Shown: positions 42,870 to 52,343, counted from the first letter of the stretch. The stretch is 64,000 nucleotides of DNA from Pseudomonas sp. CROZ-RG-20F-R04-15 (GCF_022662375.1 NZ_JAKNQL010000010.1:124001-188000); one strand, 5' to 3'. The notes: generated by a model not told the origin, from the letters alone. Translations and numbers: made by a program.

Positions 42870-45152
42870 ATGAATGATCTGGCCAATTCCCACATGACTA
42901 CTAATCCTCCCAAGCGCATTGATTTCAATACGCCTGAGCTGCAACGCAAGCGCCGCATTCGCGCGCTCAAGGATCGCTTCACCCGCTGGTACGTCCTCGT
43001 TGGCGGCCTCGCGGTGCTGGCAGCCATCACCCTGATCTTCTTCTTCCTCGCCTACGTGGTTGCGCCGCTGTTTCAGGGGGCCGACCTGACCGCGAAAGAC
43101 TCGATCACCCCGGCCTGGATGCAGGACGCCGGCAAGCCGCTGATGATTTCGCTCGAAGAGCAGAATCAGGTGGCCATGCGCGTTTCCGACAAGGGCCAGG
43201 CATTGTTCTTTGACATCGACAGTGGCGCTGAGCTGAAGCGCGTCGATCTGCCGGTGCCTGCCGGCGCCACCGTGACCTCCATTGGTGAAGACCAGCCGGG
43301 CCATCCGCTGGTGGCCGTGGGCCTGTCCAACGGTCAGGCGCTGGTGTTCCGTCACACCTATAAAGTCAGCTACCCCGATGGCAAGAAAACCATCACCCCG
43401 GCCATCGAGTATCCGTATGGCGAGACGCCGATCGCGTTGAACGAAGCCGGCGGTGCGCTGGAGCATGTCAGCCTGAATGCCACCGACACGACGCTGATGC
43501 TGGTCGGTTCGACCGGTTCGCAACTCAATGTGCTGTCGCTGACCAGCGAAGAAAACATGATGACCGGCGAAGTCACCAACGAGCAGAAGCGTATCGATCT
43601 GCCGCAGATGACTGAACCCGTGAAAAACATCTTCGTCGACCCGCGCCAGCAGTGGCTGTATGTGGTCAACGGTCGGGCTCAGGCCGACGTCTTCAGCCTG
43701 CGCGACAAGAGCCTCAACGGTCGCTACAAACTGCTGGAAAACGCTGACGCTGAAGTCACTGCAACCACGCAACTGGTCGGCGGTATCTCGCTGATCGTCG
43801 GCGACTCCAAGGGTGGTCTGGCCCAGTGGTTCATGGCCCGCGACACCGACGGTGAGCTGCGCCTGAAGCAGATTCGTACCTTCCAGATGGGCACCACGCC
43901 GATCGTTGAAATCACCGCCGAAGAGCGTCGCAAAGGTTTCCTCGCCCTCGACGCCAGCGGCAAGCTCGGCGTGTTCCACAGCACCGCGCACCGCACGCTG
44001 CTGGTTGATCAGGTGGTCGACGGCCAAGGCGTATTCGGCCTGTCGCCCCGCGCTAACCGTGTCATCGTCGAAGCCGGCGGCAAACTGCAACCATTGCTGC
44101 TCGACAACCCGCACCCGGAAGTTTCCTGGAGCGCGCTGTGGAGCAAGGTCTGGTACGAGAACTACGACGAGCCTAAATACGTCTGGCAATCGACCGCGGC
44201 CAACACCGATTTCGAGCCGAAACTGAGCCTCTCGCCACTGACTTTCGGCACCCTGAAAGCCGCGTTCTACGCGATGTTGCTGGCGGCGCCGCTGGCCGTT
44301 GCTGCTGCGATCTACACCGCGTACTTCATGGCCCCGGGCATGCGCCGCAAGGTCAAACCGGTGATCGAGCTGATGGAAGCGATGCCGACGGTGATCCTCG
44401 GTTTCTTCGCCGGTCTGTTCCTCGCGCCGTATGTGGAAGGGCATTTGCCGGGCATCTTCAGTCTTTTGATGTTGCTGCCGATCGGCATTCTGGTCGCCGG
44501 TTTCACCTTCAGCCGTCTGCCTGAATCGATCCGCCTGAAAGTCCCGGACGGTTGGGAGAGTGCGCTGCTGATTCCGGTAATCCTGTTTGTGGGCTGGCTG
44601 TCGCTGTACATGAGCCCGTTCATGGAGAACTGGTTCTTCGGCGGTGATATGCGCATGTGGATCTCCCACGACCTGGGCATCACCTACGACCAGCGCAACG
44701 CCTTGGTGGTGGGGCTGGCCATGGGTTTTGCGGTGATCCCGAACATCTACTCGATTGCTGAAGACGCCGTGTTCAGTGTGCCGCGCGGCCTGACCCTCGG
44801 CTCGCTGGCGCTGGGTGCTACGCCGTGGCAGACCATGACTCGCGTGGTGATCCTGACCGCCAGCCCGGGGATCTTCTCGGCGCTGATGATCGGCATGGGC
44901 CGTGCGGTCGGCGAAACCATGATCGTGCTGATGGCCACCGGCAACACCCCGGTCATGGAAATGAACCTGTTCGAAGGCCTGCGCACCCTGGCCGCCAACG
45001 TCGCGGTGGAAATGCCCGAGTCGGAAGTCGGCGGCAGCCACTACCGCGTGCTGTTCCTCTCGGCGCTGGTGTTGCTGTTGTTCACCTTCGTCATGAACAC
45101 CCTGGCAGAACTGATTCGTCAGCGTCTGCGCAAGAAATACTCGTCGCTTTAA
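42870..45152 (+). CDS. pstC: Phosphate ABC transporter permease PstC, long form
   Basis: 760-residue permease, more than twice the length of E. coli PstC (about 320). The first membrane helix (about 48-70) is followed by roughly 370 residues predicted periplasmic, rich in short beta strands (e.g. LYVVNGRAQADVFSLRD, VGDSKGGLAQWFMARD), before the remaining five helices of the BPD_transp_1 domain (about 460-750) with the EAA loop region RGLTLGSLALGATPWQTMTRVV. The long periplasmic insert is known in pseudomonad Pst and may contact PstS. ATG 42870 follows AGGGTGAG. pstA follows after 16 bp. Confidence 0.92.
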   Translation: MNDLANSHMTTNPPKRIDFNTPELQRKRRIRALKDRFTRWYVLVGGLAVLAAITLIFFFLAYVVAPLFQGADLTAKDSITPAWMQDAGKPLMISLEEQNQVAMRVSDKGQALFFDIDSGAELKRVDLPVPAGATVTSIGEDQPGHPLVAVGLSNGQALVFRHTYKVSYPDGKKTITPAIEYPYGETPIALNEAGGALEHVSLNATDTTLMLVGSTGSQLNVLSLTSEENMMTGEVTNEQKRIDLPQMTEPVKNIFVDPRQQWLYVVNGRAQADVFSLRDKSLNGRYKLLENADAEVTATTQLVGGISLIVGDSKGGLAQWFMARDTDGELRLKQIRTFQMGTTPIVEITAEERRKGFLALDASGKLGVFHSTAHRTLLVDQVVDGQGVFGLSPRANRVIVEAGGKLQPLLLDNPHPEVSWSALWSKVWYENYDEPKYVWQSTAANTDFEPKLSLSPLTFGTLKAAFYAMLLAAPLAVAAAIYTAYFMAPGMRRKVKPVIELMEAMPTVILGFFAGLFLAPYVEGHLPGIFSLLMLLPIGILVAGFTFSRLPESIRLKVPDGWESALLIPVILFVGWLSLYMSPFMENWFFGGDMRMWISHDLGITYDQRNALVVGLAMGFAVIPNIYSIAEDAVFSVPRGLTLGSLALGATPWQTMTRVVILTASPGIFSALMIGMGRAVGETMIVLMATGNTPVMEMNLFEGLRTLAANVAVEMPESEVGGSHYRVLFLSALVLLLFTFVMNTLAELIRQRLRKKYSSL

Positions 45153-45168
45153 GCAAAGGTAGAAGTCT

Positions 45169-46839
45169 GTGAAACAGAACTCCCTGAAAGGATGGTTCAA
45201 GAGCGGCGCCCCGGGCGTCTGGATCAGCGGTGGCGCGGTGTCCATCGCGGTCATCATGACCATTGGCCTGCTGGCAGTGATTGCCGTGCGCGGTCTGGGT
45301 CACTTCTGGCCGGCGGACCTGGTCCACGCCAATTACGACGTACCGGGTCAGGCCAATCACCTGATCGTCGGTGAAGTGGTGCAGAAAGAAGAAGTGCCTC
45401 GTGCCCGTCTGAAGAGCGCCGGTTTGCCGGTGCCTGATGAAGGTCCGGAATTCATGACCCGCGAGCTGATCAAGGTCGGCAACCGTGACCTGAACGGCAA
45501 CGACTTCACGTGGATCGTCGGTGAGTGGCTGACCAACCAGACCACGCCGCCGGAGCTGATGGCGATCGAACGTCGCGAGTGGGGCAACTTCTACGGCTAC
45601 CTGGTCAACGTCAAACAGGACGGCAAGGTCATCGCCGAAGGCGAGGCTGCATGGCCTGAGCTGCAAGCGCGGATCAACCGTGTGAATGGTCTGGCTGCGC
45701 AACTGAAGTCGCTGGAAAAGACTGATATCGGTGCGATCAACGCAGGCCTGGAGCGCATCCGTCTGCACGGTCGCAAACTGGAACTGGAAGGCAAGCTCGA
45801 CGCCACCGCGCAAGCGGACATGGAATCCGAGCGTGCCGAGTTGAACGCGCGTTATCAGGACATCGAAGCGCGTCTGTCTGACTTGCATGCACAGTTCAAC
45901 CGCGATGCCTTGACCGCTCGTGATGCCAACGGCAAAGAAATCGAAATCGGTCTGGGCAAAGTGGTTCACGCCTACCAGCCGAACGCGATGAGCACCTTCA
46001 CCAAGGTCGGCTTCTACTTCGGCAAGATCTGGGAATTCCTTTCGGATGACCCGCGTGAAGCGAACACCGAAGGCGGGATTTTCCCGGCGATCTTCGGCAC
46101 CGTGATGATGACGTTGATCATGGCGATGATCGTCACCCCGTTCGGCGTGCTCGCGGCGGTGTACCTGCGTGAATACGCCAAGCAGAACGCCCTGACGCGG
46201 ATCATCCGTATCGCGGTGAACAACCTCGCTGGCGTACCGGCGATCGTTTACGGCGTGTTCGGTCTGGGCTTCTTCGTTTACGTGCTCGGTGGTTCGGTTG
46301 ACCGCTTGTTCTTCCCGGAAGCGCTGCCGGCACCGACTTTCGGTACACCGGGTCTGCTCTGGGCGTCGCTGACGCTGGCACTGCTGGCGGTGCCGGTGGT
46401 GATCGTGGCGACCGAGGAAGGTCTGGCGCGTATTCCGCGGACCGTGCGTGAAGGCTCGTTGGCCCTCGGCGCGACCAAGGCTGAAACCTTGTGGAAGATC
46501 GTCATCCCGATGGCCAGCCCGGCAATGATGACCGGCATGATCCTCGCCGTAGCGCGTGCCGCTGGTGAAGTGGCGCCGCTGATGCTGGTGGGTGTGGTGA
46601 AACTGGCGCCGTCGCTGCCGGTGGACGGCAACTACCCGTACCTGCACCTGGACCAGAAGATCATGCACCTGGGCTTCCACATTTATGACGTCGGCTTCCA
46701 GAGCCCGAACGTCGAAGCGGCCCGTCCGCTGGTGTACGCCACGGCGCTGTTGCTGGTACTGGTGATCGCGACGTTGAACCTGTCGGCGGTGTATATCCGC
46801 AACCACCTGCGCGAAAAATACAAAGCACTGGACAGCTGA
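45169..46839 (+). CDS. pstA: Phosphate ABC transporter permease PstA, long form
   Basis: 556-residue permease with a GTG start (45169; AAGGTAGAAG upstream). After the first helix (about 22-45) a periplasmic region of about 230 residues contains a helical, coiled-coil-like segment (about 165-260, ALERIRLHGRKLELEGKL-type), then the permease helices with the EAA loop REGSLALGATKAETLWKIV. E. coli PstA is about 296 residues, so this is enlarged in parallel with PstC. It forms the membrane pore with PstC. A REPIN of 87 bp separates it from pstB. Confidence 0.92.
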   Translation: MKQNSLKGWFKSGAPGVWISGGAVSIAVIMTIGLLAVIAVRGLGHFWPADLVHANYDVPGQANHLIVGEVVQKEEVPRARLKSAGLPVPDEGPEFMTRELIKVGNRDLNGNDFTWIVGEWLTNQTTPPELMAIERREWGNFYGYLVNVKQDGKVIAEGEAAWPELQARINRVNGLAAQLKSLEKTDIGAINAGLERIRLHGRKLELEGKLDATAQADMESERAELNARYQDIEARLSDLHAQFNRDALTARDANGKEIEIGLGKVVHAYQPNAMSTFTKVGFYFGKIWEFLSDDPREANTEGGIFPAIFGTVMMTLIMAMIVTPFGVLAAVYLREYAKQNALTRIIRIAVNNLAGVPAIVYGVFGLGFFVYVLGGSVDRLFFPEALPAPTFGTPGLLWASLTLALLAVPVVIVATEEGLARIPRTVREGSLALGATKAETLWKIVIPMASPAMMTGMILAVARAAGEVAPLMLVGVVKLAPSLPVDGNYPYLHLDQKIMHLGFHIYDVGFQSPNVEAARPLVYATALLLVLVIATLNLSAVYIRNHLREKYKALDS

Positions 46840-46858
46840 TTTGCAGCACTGATTTCTA

Positions 46859-46945
46859 TGTGGGAGCGAGCCTGCTCGCGAAGGCATCACCGCGGTTTCA
46901 TAGACAAACCGCAGTGCCTGAATCGCCAGCAGGCTGGCTCCCACA
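46859..46945. repeat. REP pair (REPIN) inside the pst operon
   Basis: Arms 46859-46882 (canonical) and 46923-46945 (variant TCGCCAGCAGGCTGGCTCCC) lie between pstA and pstB. In the mRNA they form a large stem-loop, which could reduce expression of pstB-phoU or protect the upstream message. Confidence 0.85.
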
Positions 46946-46983
46946 AAAACCGAACCGAATTTTGTTAGCACAGGGAGCCTCCC

Positions 46984-47817
46984 ATGCAGCACGAAACACA
47001 TACCCACGGCATCAACATGTCGGCCCTGGGTCGCGACAAGCAAAGCCTCAGCCTCGAGCAGGAAACCGTGGCCATCGAAGTACCGGGCCTGAGCCTGTAT
47101 TACGGCGAGAAACAAGCGCTGTTCGACGTCAGCATGAACATCCCGAAACAGCGTGTGACCGCCTTCATCGGCCCGTCCGGCTGCGGTAAATCCACGCTGC
47201 TGCGCACCTTCAACCGCATGAACGATCTGGTTGACGGCTGCCGCGTAGAAGGCGCGATCAACCTCTACGGCAACAACATCTATCGCAAGGGCGAAGACGT
47301 TGCCGAGCTGCGTCGTCGCGTCGGCATGGTGTTCCAGAAGCCCAACCCGTTCCCGAAGACCATCTACGAAAACGTGGTTTACGGCCTGCGCATCCAGGGC
47401 ATCAACAAGAAGCGCATCCTCGACGAAGCGGTCGAGTGGGCGTTGAAAGGTGCGGCACTGTGGGACGAAGTCAAAGACCGTCTGCACGACTCGGCCCTCG
47501 GCCTGTCCGGCGGTCAGCAACAGCGTCTGGTGATCGCCCGTACCATTGCGGTTGAACCGGAAGTGCTGCTGCTCGACGAACCGTGCTCGGCCCTCGACCC
47601 GATCTCGACGCTGAAAGTCGAAGAGCTGATCTACGAGCTGAAGTCCAAGTTCACCATCGTCATCGTCACGCACAACATGCAACAGGCCGCGCGGGTGTCC
47701 GACTACACGGCGTTCATGTACATGGGCAAACTGGTGGAATTCGGCGACACCGATACCTTGTTCACCAATCCGGCGAAGAAGCAGACCGAAGACTACATCA
47801 CCGGTCGTTATGGCTGA
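46984..47817 (+). CDS. pstB: Phosphate ABC transporter ATP-binding protein
   Basis: 277-residue ABC ATPase. Walker A GPSGCGKST (about 60-68), signature LSGGQQQR (about 178-185) and Walker B VLLLDEPCSALDPIS are intact. It energises phosphate uptake through PstCA and together with PhoU signals phosphate status to PhoR. GGGAGCC precedes the ATG. The extra N-terminal ~35 residues before the nucleotide domain are usual for Pseudomonas PstB. Confidence 0.95.
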   Translation: MQHETHTHGINMSALGRDKQSLSLEQETVAIEVPGLSLYYGEKQALFDVSMNIPKQRVTAFIGPSGCGKSTLLRTFNRMNDLVDGCRVEGAINLYGNNIYRKGEDVAELRRRVGMVFQKPNPFPKTIYENVVYGLRIQGINKKRILDEAVEWALKGAALWDEVKDRLHDSALGLSGGQQQRLVIARTIAVEPEVLLLDEPCSALDPISTLKVEELIYELKSKFTIVIVTHNMQQAARVSDYTAFMYMGKLVEFGDTDTLFTNPAKKQTEDYITGRYG

Positions 47818-47887
47818 CAGTTGCGGTTTATTCACAGATTGACGCTGCGGCCCACCGCACCTTACCGGACGCTCCAAGGACGCCAAC

Positions 47888-48649
47888 ATGATTAGTAAAG
47901 AAGGCCTTACCCACCACATCTCCGCGCAGTTCAACGCCGAGCTCGAGGAAGTGCGCAGCCACCTCCTGGCCATGGGCGGGCTGGTCGAGAAGCAGGTCAA
48001 CGACGCGGTGACCGCGCTGATCGAGGCCGACTCCGGTCTGGCTCAGCAGGTGCGTGAGATCGACGACCAGATCAACCAGATGGAACGCAACATCGACGAA
48101 GAATGCCTGCGCATTCTCGCCCGCCGTCAGCCGGCGGCGTCCGATTTGCGTTTGATCATCAGTATTTCCAAGTCGGTGATCGACCTGGAGCGCATCGGTG
48201 ACGAAGCGACCAAGATCGCTCGTCGAGCGATTCAGCTGTGCGAAGAAGGCGAAGCGCCGCGCGGTTACGTCGAGGTTCGTCACATTGGCGACCAGGTACG
48301 CAACATGGTCCGTGATGCGCTGGACGCGTTTGCCCGCTTCGACGCTGATCTGGCGTTGTCGGTGGCGCAGTACGACAAGATCATCGACCGCGAATACAAG
48401 ACCGCCTTGCGTGAGCTGGCCACCTACATGATGGAAGACCCGCGCTCTATCTCGCGGGTCTTGAGCATCATCTGGGTGCTGCGTTCGCTGGAGCGGATTG
48501 GTGACCACGCGCGCAACATCTCCGAATTGGTCATCTATCTGGTGCGCGGCACCGACGTGCGCCACATGGGCCTCAAGCGCATGAAGGAAGAAGTTGAAGG
48601 CACAAGCGGCGAAACCGCTAATGTTCCGGGCAATGCTGACGATAAGTAA
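47888..48649 (+). CDS. phoU: Phosphate signalling regulator PhoU
   Basis: 253-residue all-helical protein with two PhoU repeats (about 20-110 and 125-215), each with the conserved pattern DxxIDxxExxI (IDDQINQMERNIDEECLRILARRQP; RVLSIIWVLRSLERIGDHARNISE). It holds PhoR in the inactive state when Pi is plentiful. AAGGACGCCAAC precedes the ATG. The stop is followed by a strong terminator that ends the pst operon. Confidence 0.94.
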   Translation: MISKEGLTHHISAQFNAELEEVRSHLLAMGGLVEKQVNDAVTALIEADSGLAQQVREIDDQINQMERNIDEECLRILARRQPAASDLRLIISISKSVIDLERIGDEATKIARRAIQLCEEGEAPRGYVEVRHIGDQVRNMVRDALDAFARFDADLALSVAQYDKIIDREYKTALRELATYMMEDPRSISRVLSIIWVLRSLERIGDHARNISELVIYLVRGTDVRHMGLKRMKEEVEGTSGETANVPGNADDK

Positions 48650-48665
48650 GATTGCCTGAGAAAAG

Positions 48666-48693
48666 CGCCCGGCCCTTTGGCCGGGCGTTTTTG
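48666..48693 (+). terminator. Terminator after phoU
   Basis: CGCCCGGCC, loop CTTT, GGCCGGGCG and a T-run: a 9-bp GC-rich stem, 17 bp after the phoU stop. Confidence 0.9.
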
Positions 48694-48826
48694 TTTGTGC
48701 TTTTCACAAGGCAGATCGAATTAAAAAGCAGCACCCGCGAACGAAAAGTCCCGGCGTGACTGAAGAGTTTTGGCAATGTGCCATCAGCCAGCGTTATGCT
48801 TGCCGGGATTTTAATAGGGGTGTTGG

Positions 48827-49783
48827 ATGAGCAAGATCAGTGTGTTGGTCGTGGACGATGCTTCGTTCATTCGTGACCTGGTGAAAAAGTGCCTGCGTAA
48901 TTACTTCCCGGGGATCCGCACCGAGGACGCCGTCAACGGTAAAAAGGCTCAGGCCATGCTGGCCAGGGAAGCCTTCGACCTGGTCCTGTGCGACTGGGAA
49001 ATGCCGGAAATGTCCGGTCTCGAACTGCTGACCTGGTGCCGCGAGCAAGACAACCTCAAGACCATGCCGTTCGTTATGGTGACCAGCCGTGGCGACAAGG
49101 AAAACGTCGTGCAAGCGATTCAGGCTGGCGTTTCCGGCTACGTCAGCAAGCCGTTCACCAACGAGCAGCTGCTGACCAAGGTCAAACAGGCGCTGAACAA
49201 GGTCGGCAAGCTCGACACCCTGATGAACAGCGCGCCGACCAAGATGAACTCGGCGTTCGGCAACGATTCCCTGAGTGCCCTGACCGGTGGCAAGCCTGCC
49301 GTGGTCGGCGGTGCTCCGGCAGCCGCTGCGGTCAATCCGTTTGCCAAACCGGCTGCAGCCGCGCCAGCGCCCGCCGCTGCGCCATCGCGTGGTTTGCTCA
49401 ACAGCCCACCGGTCAAGGCTCCAGCCGCCGCATCGGCTCCGGCCAGCGGTCGTGGTCAGGGTCAGTTGCGCCTGCCAAGCGGTACTCAGCAATGCGTGAT
49501 CAAGGCGCTGAGCATCAAGGAAGCGTTGCTGGTGGTTAAGCGTACCGACACCCTGCCGCAGATCCTCGACAGTGCTGTGCTCGATCTGGAGCAGGGCGAC
49601 AACGCCGAGATTGCCCGCCTCAACGGCTACCTGCACGCCGTCGTCGCCTTCGAGCAAAAACCGGACAGCGACTGGCTGCAACTGACCTTCCGTTTCGTCG
49701 ATCAGGACGCGCAAAAGCTCGACTACATCTCCCGCCTGATCGCCCGCGGCACGGCGCAGAAGCACTTCGTTCCGGGCGCGTGA
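48827..49783 (+). CDS. Response regulator with uncharacterised C-terminal domain
   Basis: 318-residue protein. Residues 1-125 are a receiver domain: VLVVDDASFIRD with the acidic pair, CDWEMPEMSG with the phosphorylatable Asp (about 52), Thr/Ser at VMVTSRG and Lys at SKPF. A long Ala/Pro-rich linker (about 140-215) follows, then a compact C-terminal domain of about 100 residues (TQQCVIKALSIKEALLVVKRTDTLPQILDSA ...) for which no DNA-binding motif was recognised. It occupies the place of P. aeruginosa PA5364 downstream of phoU. No histidine kinase is adjacent; PhoR is encoded 3.5 kb away. Link to phosphate sensing is positional only. Confidence 0.82.
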   Translation: MSKISVLVVDDASFIRDLVKKCLRNYFPGIRTEDAVNGKKAQAMLAREAFDLVLCDWEMPEMSGLELLTWCREQDNLKTMPFVMVTSRGDKENVVQAIQAGVSGYVSKPFTNEQLLTKVKQALNKVGKLDTLMNSAPTKMNSAFGNDSLSALTGGKPAVVGGAPAAAAVNPFAKPAAAAPAPAAAPSRGLLNSPPVKAPAAASAPASGRGQGQLRLPSGTQQCVIKALSIKEALLVVKRTDTLPQILDSAVLDLEQGDNAEIARLNGYLHAVVAFEQKPDSDWLQLTFRFVDQDAQKLDYISRLIARGTAQKHFVPGA

Positions 49784-49806
49784 TCTTCGTCGCCTGACAC
49801 ACCGCC

Positions 49807-49871
49807 TTCGCGAGCAGGCTCGCTCCCACCTTGGAATGCATTCCAAATGTGGGAGCGAGCCTGCTCGCGAA
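49807..49871. repeat. REP pair (REPIN), closely spaced
   Basis: Arms 49807-49829 and 49848-49871 with the canonical core, between the response regulator and the peptidase gene. Confidence 0.87.
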
Positions 49872-49991
49872 GGGGCCATCACTTTCACCACCAATCTCCC
49901 AGACTGCCTAATTTGAAACATCTGTCGACTAGCCTGGTCTGCTTCACCTGCTAGGCTCATTCCCAGGCCTCACTTCGACAGACTCTTGCCC

Positions 49992-50888
49992 ATGCTCGCG
50001 CGCCTGCTGTTTCTCTGTGGTCTCTTCATGGCCTCCACCTCGGCTGTGGCCATGACCATTTACAAATCCACCGATGCCAACGGCGTGGTCTCGTACAGCG
50101 ACCGGCCGAGCAAAGGCTCGCAGGTGTTCGTTTTTCAGGACCGCATGGTCGAGCGCCTGGAGCGGCAGGTCTATCTCGACATCAAAAAGCAGAAGGGCAC
50201 CGATGTGGTGTTCGTGCGCAACGATCTGTATGCGCCGGTCGAGGTGGCACTGGCGTTTACCGGGATGAGCAACGTGCGCGGCGCGCCGGCACAAACCATC
50301 CGCCGGGTACTGCCGGCGCGCAGCAACACGCGTCTGGCGCTGCTGACGGCGATTACCAGCGGCAAGCCGCTGGTCTATTCGCCGCAGTTCCATTACTCCC
50401 TCGGCGACCCCACAGGCACCGCGCAGGGCTATCGCTATCCACTGCCATGGCGTGGCGGACCGTTTCGTCTGAGTCAGGGCGCCAATGGCCAATACAGCCA
50501 CTATGGACCGAAGAATCGCTATGCGATGGACATCGCCATGCCGGTGGGCACACCGATCATTGCCGCGCGGGCCGGGGTGGTGGTGAAGACCGAGAATTCC
50601 CAGAGCGGGCGCGGCTCGGATGCGTCCGGCAATTTCGTCCGGGTGTTGCACGACGACGGCACCATGGGCGTGTACCTGCACCTCAAGCAAGGCTCGGTAA
50701 GCGTGCGCGAAGGACAAAGGGTGACCGTGGGCAGTCCGCTGGCGCTGTCAGGCAATACCGGCAACAGCAGCGGCCCGCACCTGCACTTTGTGGTGCAGCG
50801 CAATACCGGGGAAGGGTTGGTGTCGATTCCGTATCAGTTCAACCAGCCGCTGGGGGCGTTGCCCAACTTTGCGTTGGGCAAGCAATGA
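49992..50888 (+). CDS. Secreted M23-family peptidase (DUF4124 plus LytM domain)
   Basis: 298-residue exported protein: signal peptide (MLARLLFLCGLFMASTSAVA), a DUF4124-like segment (MTIYKSTDANGVVSYSDRPS), and a C-terminal peptidase M23 domain (about 170-295). The zinc motifs are YSHYGPKNRYAMDIAMPVG and GPHLHF; the first differs from the standard HxxxD spacing only slightly and the second is standard. It should act on peptidoglycan cross-bridges or activate amidases in the periplasm. The ATG at 49992 is preferred over a TTG at 49986. It follows a REPIN; no operon partner. Confidence 0.83.
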   Translation: MLARLLFLCGLFMASTSAVAMTIYKSTDANGVVSYSDRPSKGSQVFVFQDRMVERLERQVYLDIKKQKGTDVVFVRNDLYAPVEVALAFTGMSNVRGAPAQTIRRVLPARSNTRLALLTAITSGKPLVYSPQFHYSLGDPTGTAQGYRYPLPWRGGPFRLSQGANGQYSHYGPKNRYAMDIAMPVGTPIIAARAGVVVKTENSQSGRGSDASGNFVRVLHDDGTMGVYLHLKQGSVSVREGQRVTVGSPLALSGNTGNSSGPHLHFVVQRNTGEGLVSIPYQFNQPLGALPNFALGKQ

Positions 50889-50909
50889 TGTGCTGCACCT
50901 GCGGGCCCC

Positions 50910-50974
50910 TTCGCGAGCAGGCTCGCTCCCACCCTGGAATGCATTTCAACTGTGGGAGCGAGCCTGCTCGCGAA
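50910..50974. repeat. REP pair (REPIN), closely spaced
   Basis: Arms 50910-50932 and 50951-50974, canonical. Between the convergent peptidase and CNNM/CBS genes. Confidence 0.87.
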
Positions 50975-51002
50975 GGCAGCGGCGCGGTGCCGGATCAGCC
51001 CA

Positions 51003-52343
51003 TCAATCCAGCATCAACACCTTGGCCAGCACAATCTTCGGCCCTTTCATCTTCTTGATGATGATCCGCAGGCCTTCGACTTCCAGCACTTCTTCCTCTT
51101 CCGGCACCCGTTTCAGGGTTTCGTAGACCAGCCCGGCAAGGGTTTCCGCTTCAATGTGGTCAAGGTCGATGCCCAGCAGGCGTTCCACCTTGAACAGCGG
51201 CGTGTCACCACGCACCAGCAGTTTGCCCGGCTGATAGGCAAGGATGCCGCGCTCAGCCTTGCGGTGTTCGTCCTGAATGTCGCCGACCAACACCTCCAGC
51301 ACGTCTTCCATGGTCAGGTAGCCGATGATGTTGCCATCGGCCTCTTCGACCACGGCAAAGTGCGAGCCGCCCTTGCGGAACTGCTCCAGCAGCTGCGACA
51401 GCGGCATATGGCGCGACACGCGCTCCAGCGGACGGGTCAGTTCAGCGAGGTTGAACGACTCGGGAATGTGGTCCAGCGCCGCCAGCTCCAACAGCAGATC
51501 CTTGATGTGCAGCAGGCCGACGAACTCCTGGCGCTCGCTGTCGTACACCGGATAACGGCTGAACTTGTGGCGACGGAACATCGCCAGGATTTCTTTCAGC
51601 GGCGCGTTGAATTCCAGCGTGATCAAGTCTTCGCGGGAGTTGGCCCAGTCGACCACTTCCAGCTCACCCATTTCCACCGCCGAGGCCAACACGCGCATGC
51701 CCTGATCGCTCGGATCCTGGCCACGGCTGGAGTGCAGGATCAGTTTCAGTTCTTCGCGGCTGTAATGGTGTTCGTGGTGCGGGCCGGGTTCGCCTTGCCC
51801 TGCGATACGCAGAATCGCGTTGGCGCTGGCGTTCAGCAGGTAGATCGCCGGGTACATTGCCCAGTAGAACAGGTACAGCGGCACCGCCGTCCACAGCGAC
51901 AGCAGCTCGGGTTTGCGGATCGCCCAGGATTTTGGGGCCAACTCGCCGACCACGATGTGCAGGTACGAAATGATGAAGAACGCGGTGAAGAACGACACGC
52001 CCTTGACGATTTCCGGCGACTGCACGCCGACCGCGCTCAGCAGCGGCTCGAGAATATGCGCGAACGCCGGCTCACCGACCCAGCCCAGGCCAAGGGAGGC
52101 GAGGGTGATACCGAGCTGACACGCCGACAGATACGCATCGAGCTGACTGTGCACGGTGCGCAGGATGTGTCCGCGCCAGCCGTTCTGATCAGCGATGGCC
52201 TCGACCCGGGTCGAGCGCAGTTTGACCATGGCGAACTCTGCCGCAACGAAAAAGCCGTTGAGCAAAACCAGGATCAGAGCAAAAAGGATCATGCCGAAAT
52301 CGGCAAATATTGTTGCGAGGGACAAGCCAGGGGAAGGGTCCAT
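51003..52343 (-). CDS. CNNM/CBS-domain membrane protein (hemolysin-C-like, CorB type)
   Basis: 446-residue inner-membrane protein. Residues 1-180 are the DUF21/CNNM transmembrane domain (LILVLLNGFFVAAEFAMVKLRSTRVE is the hallmark), 200-340 a pair of CBS domains (EILAMFRRHKFSRYPVYD; HFAVVEEADGNIIGYLTMEDVLEVLVGDI), and the end a CorC_HlyC domain (about 350-430). Such proteins are linked to magnesium/cobalt efflux or ion homeostasis. It is next to, and on the same strand as, phoR-phoB with a gap of 110 bp, but a functional tie to phosphate sensing is only positional. Confidence 0.86.
   Translation of the reverse strand: MDPSPGLSLATIFADFGMILFALILVLLNGFFVAAEFAMVKLRSTRVEAIADQNGWRGHILRTVHSQLDAYLSACQLGITLASLGLGWVGEPAFAHILEPLLSAVGVQSPEIVKGVSFFTAFFIISYLHIVVGELAPKSWAIRKPELLSLWTAVPLYLFYWAMYPAIYLLNASANAILRIAGQGEPGPHHEHHYSREELKLILHSSRGQDPSDQGMRVLASAVEMGELEVVDWANSREDLITLEFNAPLKEILAMFRRHKFSRYPVYDSERQEFVGLLHIKDLLLELAALDHIPESFNLAELTRPLERVSRHMPLSQLLEQFRKGGSHFAVVEEADGNIIGYLTMEDVLEVLVGDIQDEHRKAERGILAYQPGKLLVRGDTPLFKVERLLGIDLDHIEAETLAGLVYETLKRVPEEEEVLEVEGLRIIIKKMKGPKIVLAKVLMLD

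Noticed and set aside
42822..45263. 813-codon minus-strand frame opposite pstC
   Set aside because: Shadow frame; pstC on the plus strand has Pho box, ribosome site and family motifs.
45091..48000. 969-codon minus-strand frame across pstA-pstB
   Set aside because: Shadow spanning two well-supported genes and a REPIN; no domain or start signal.
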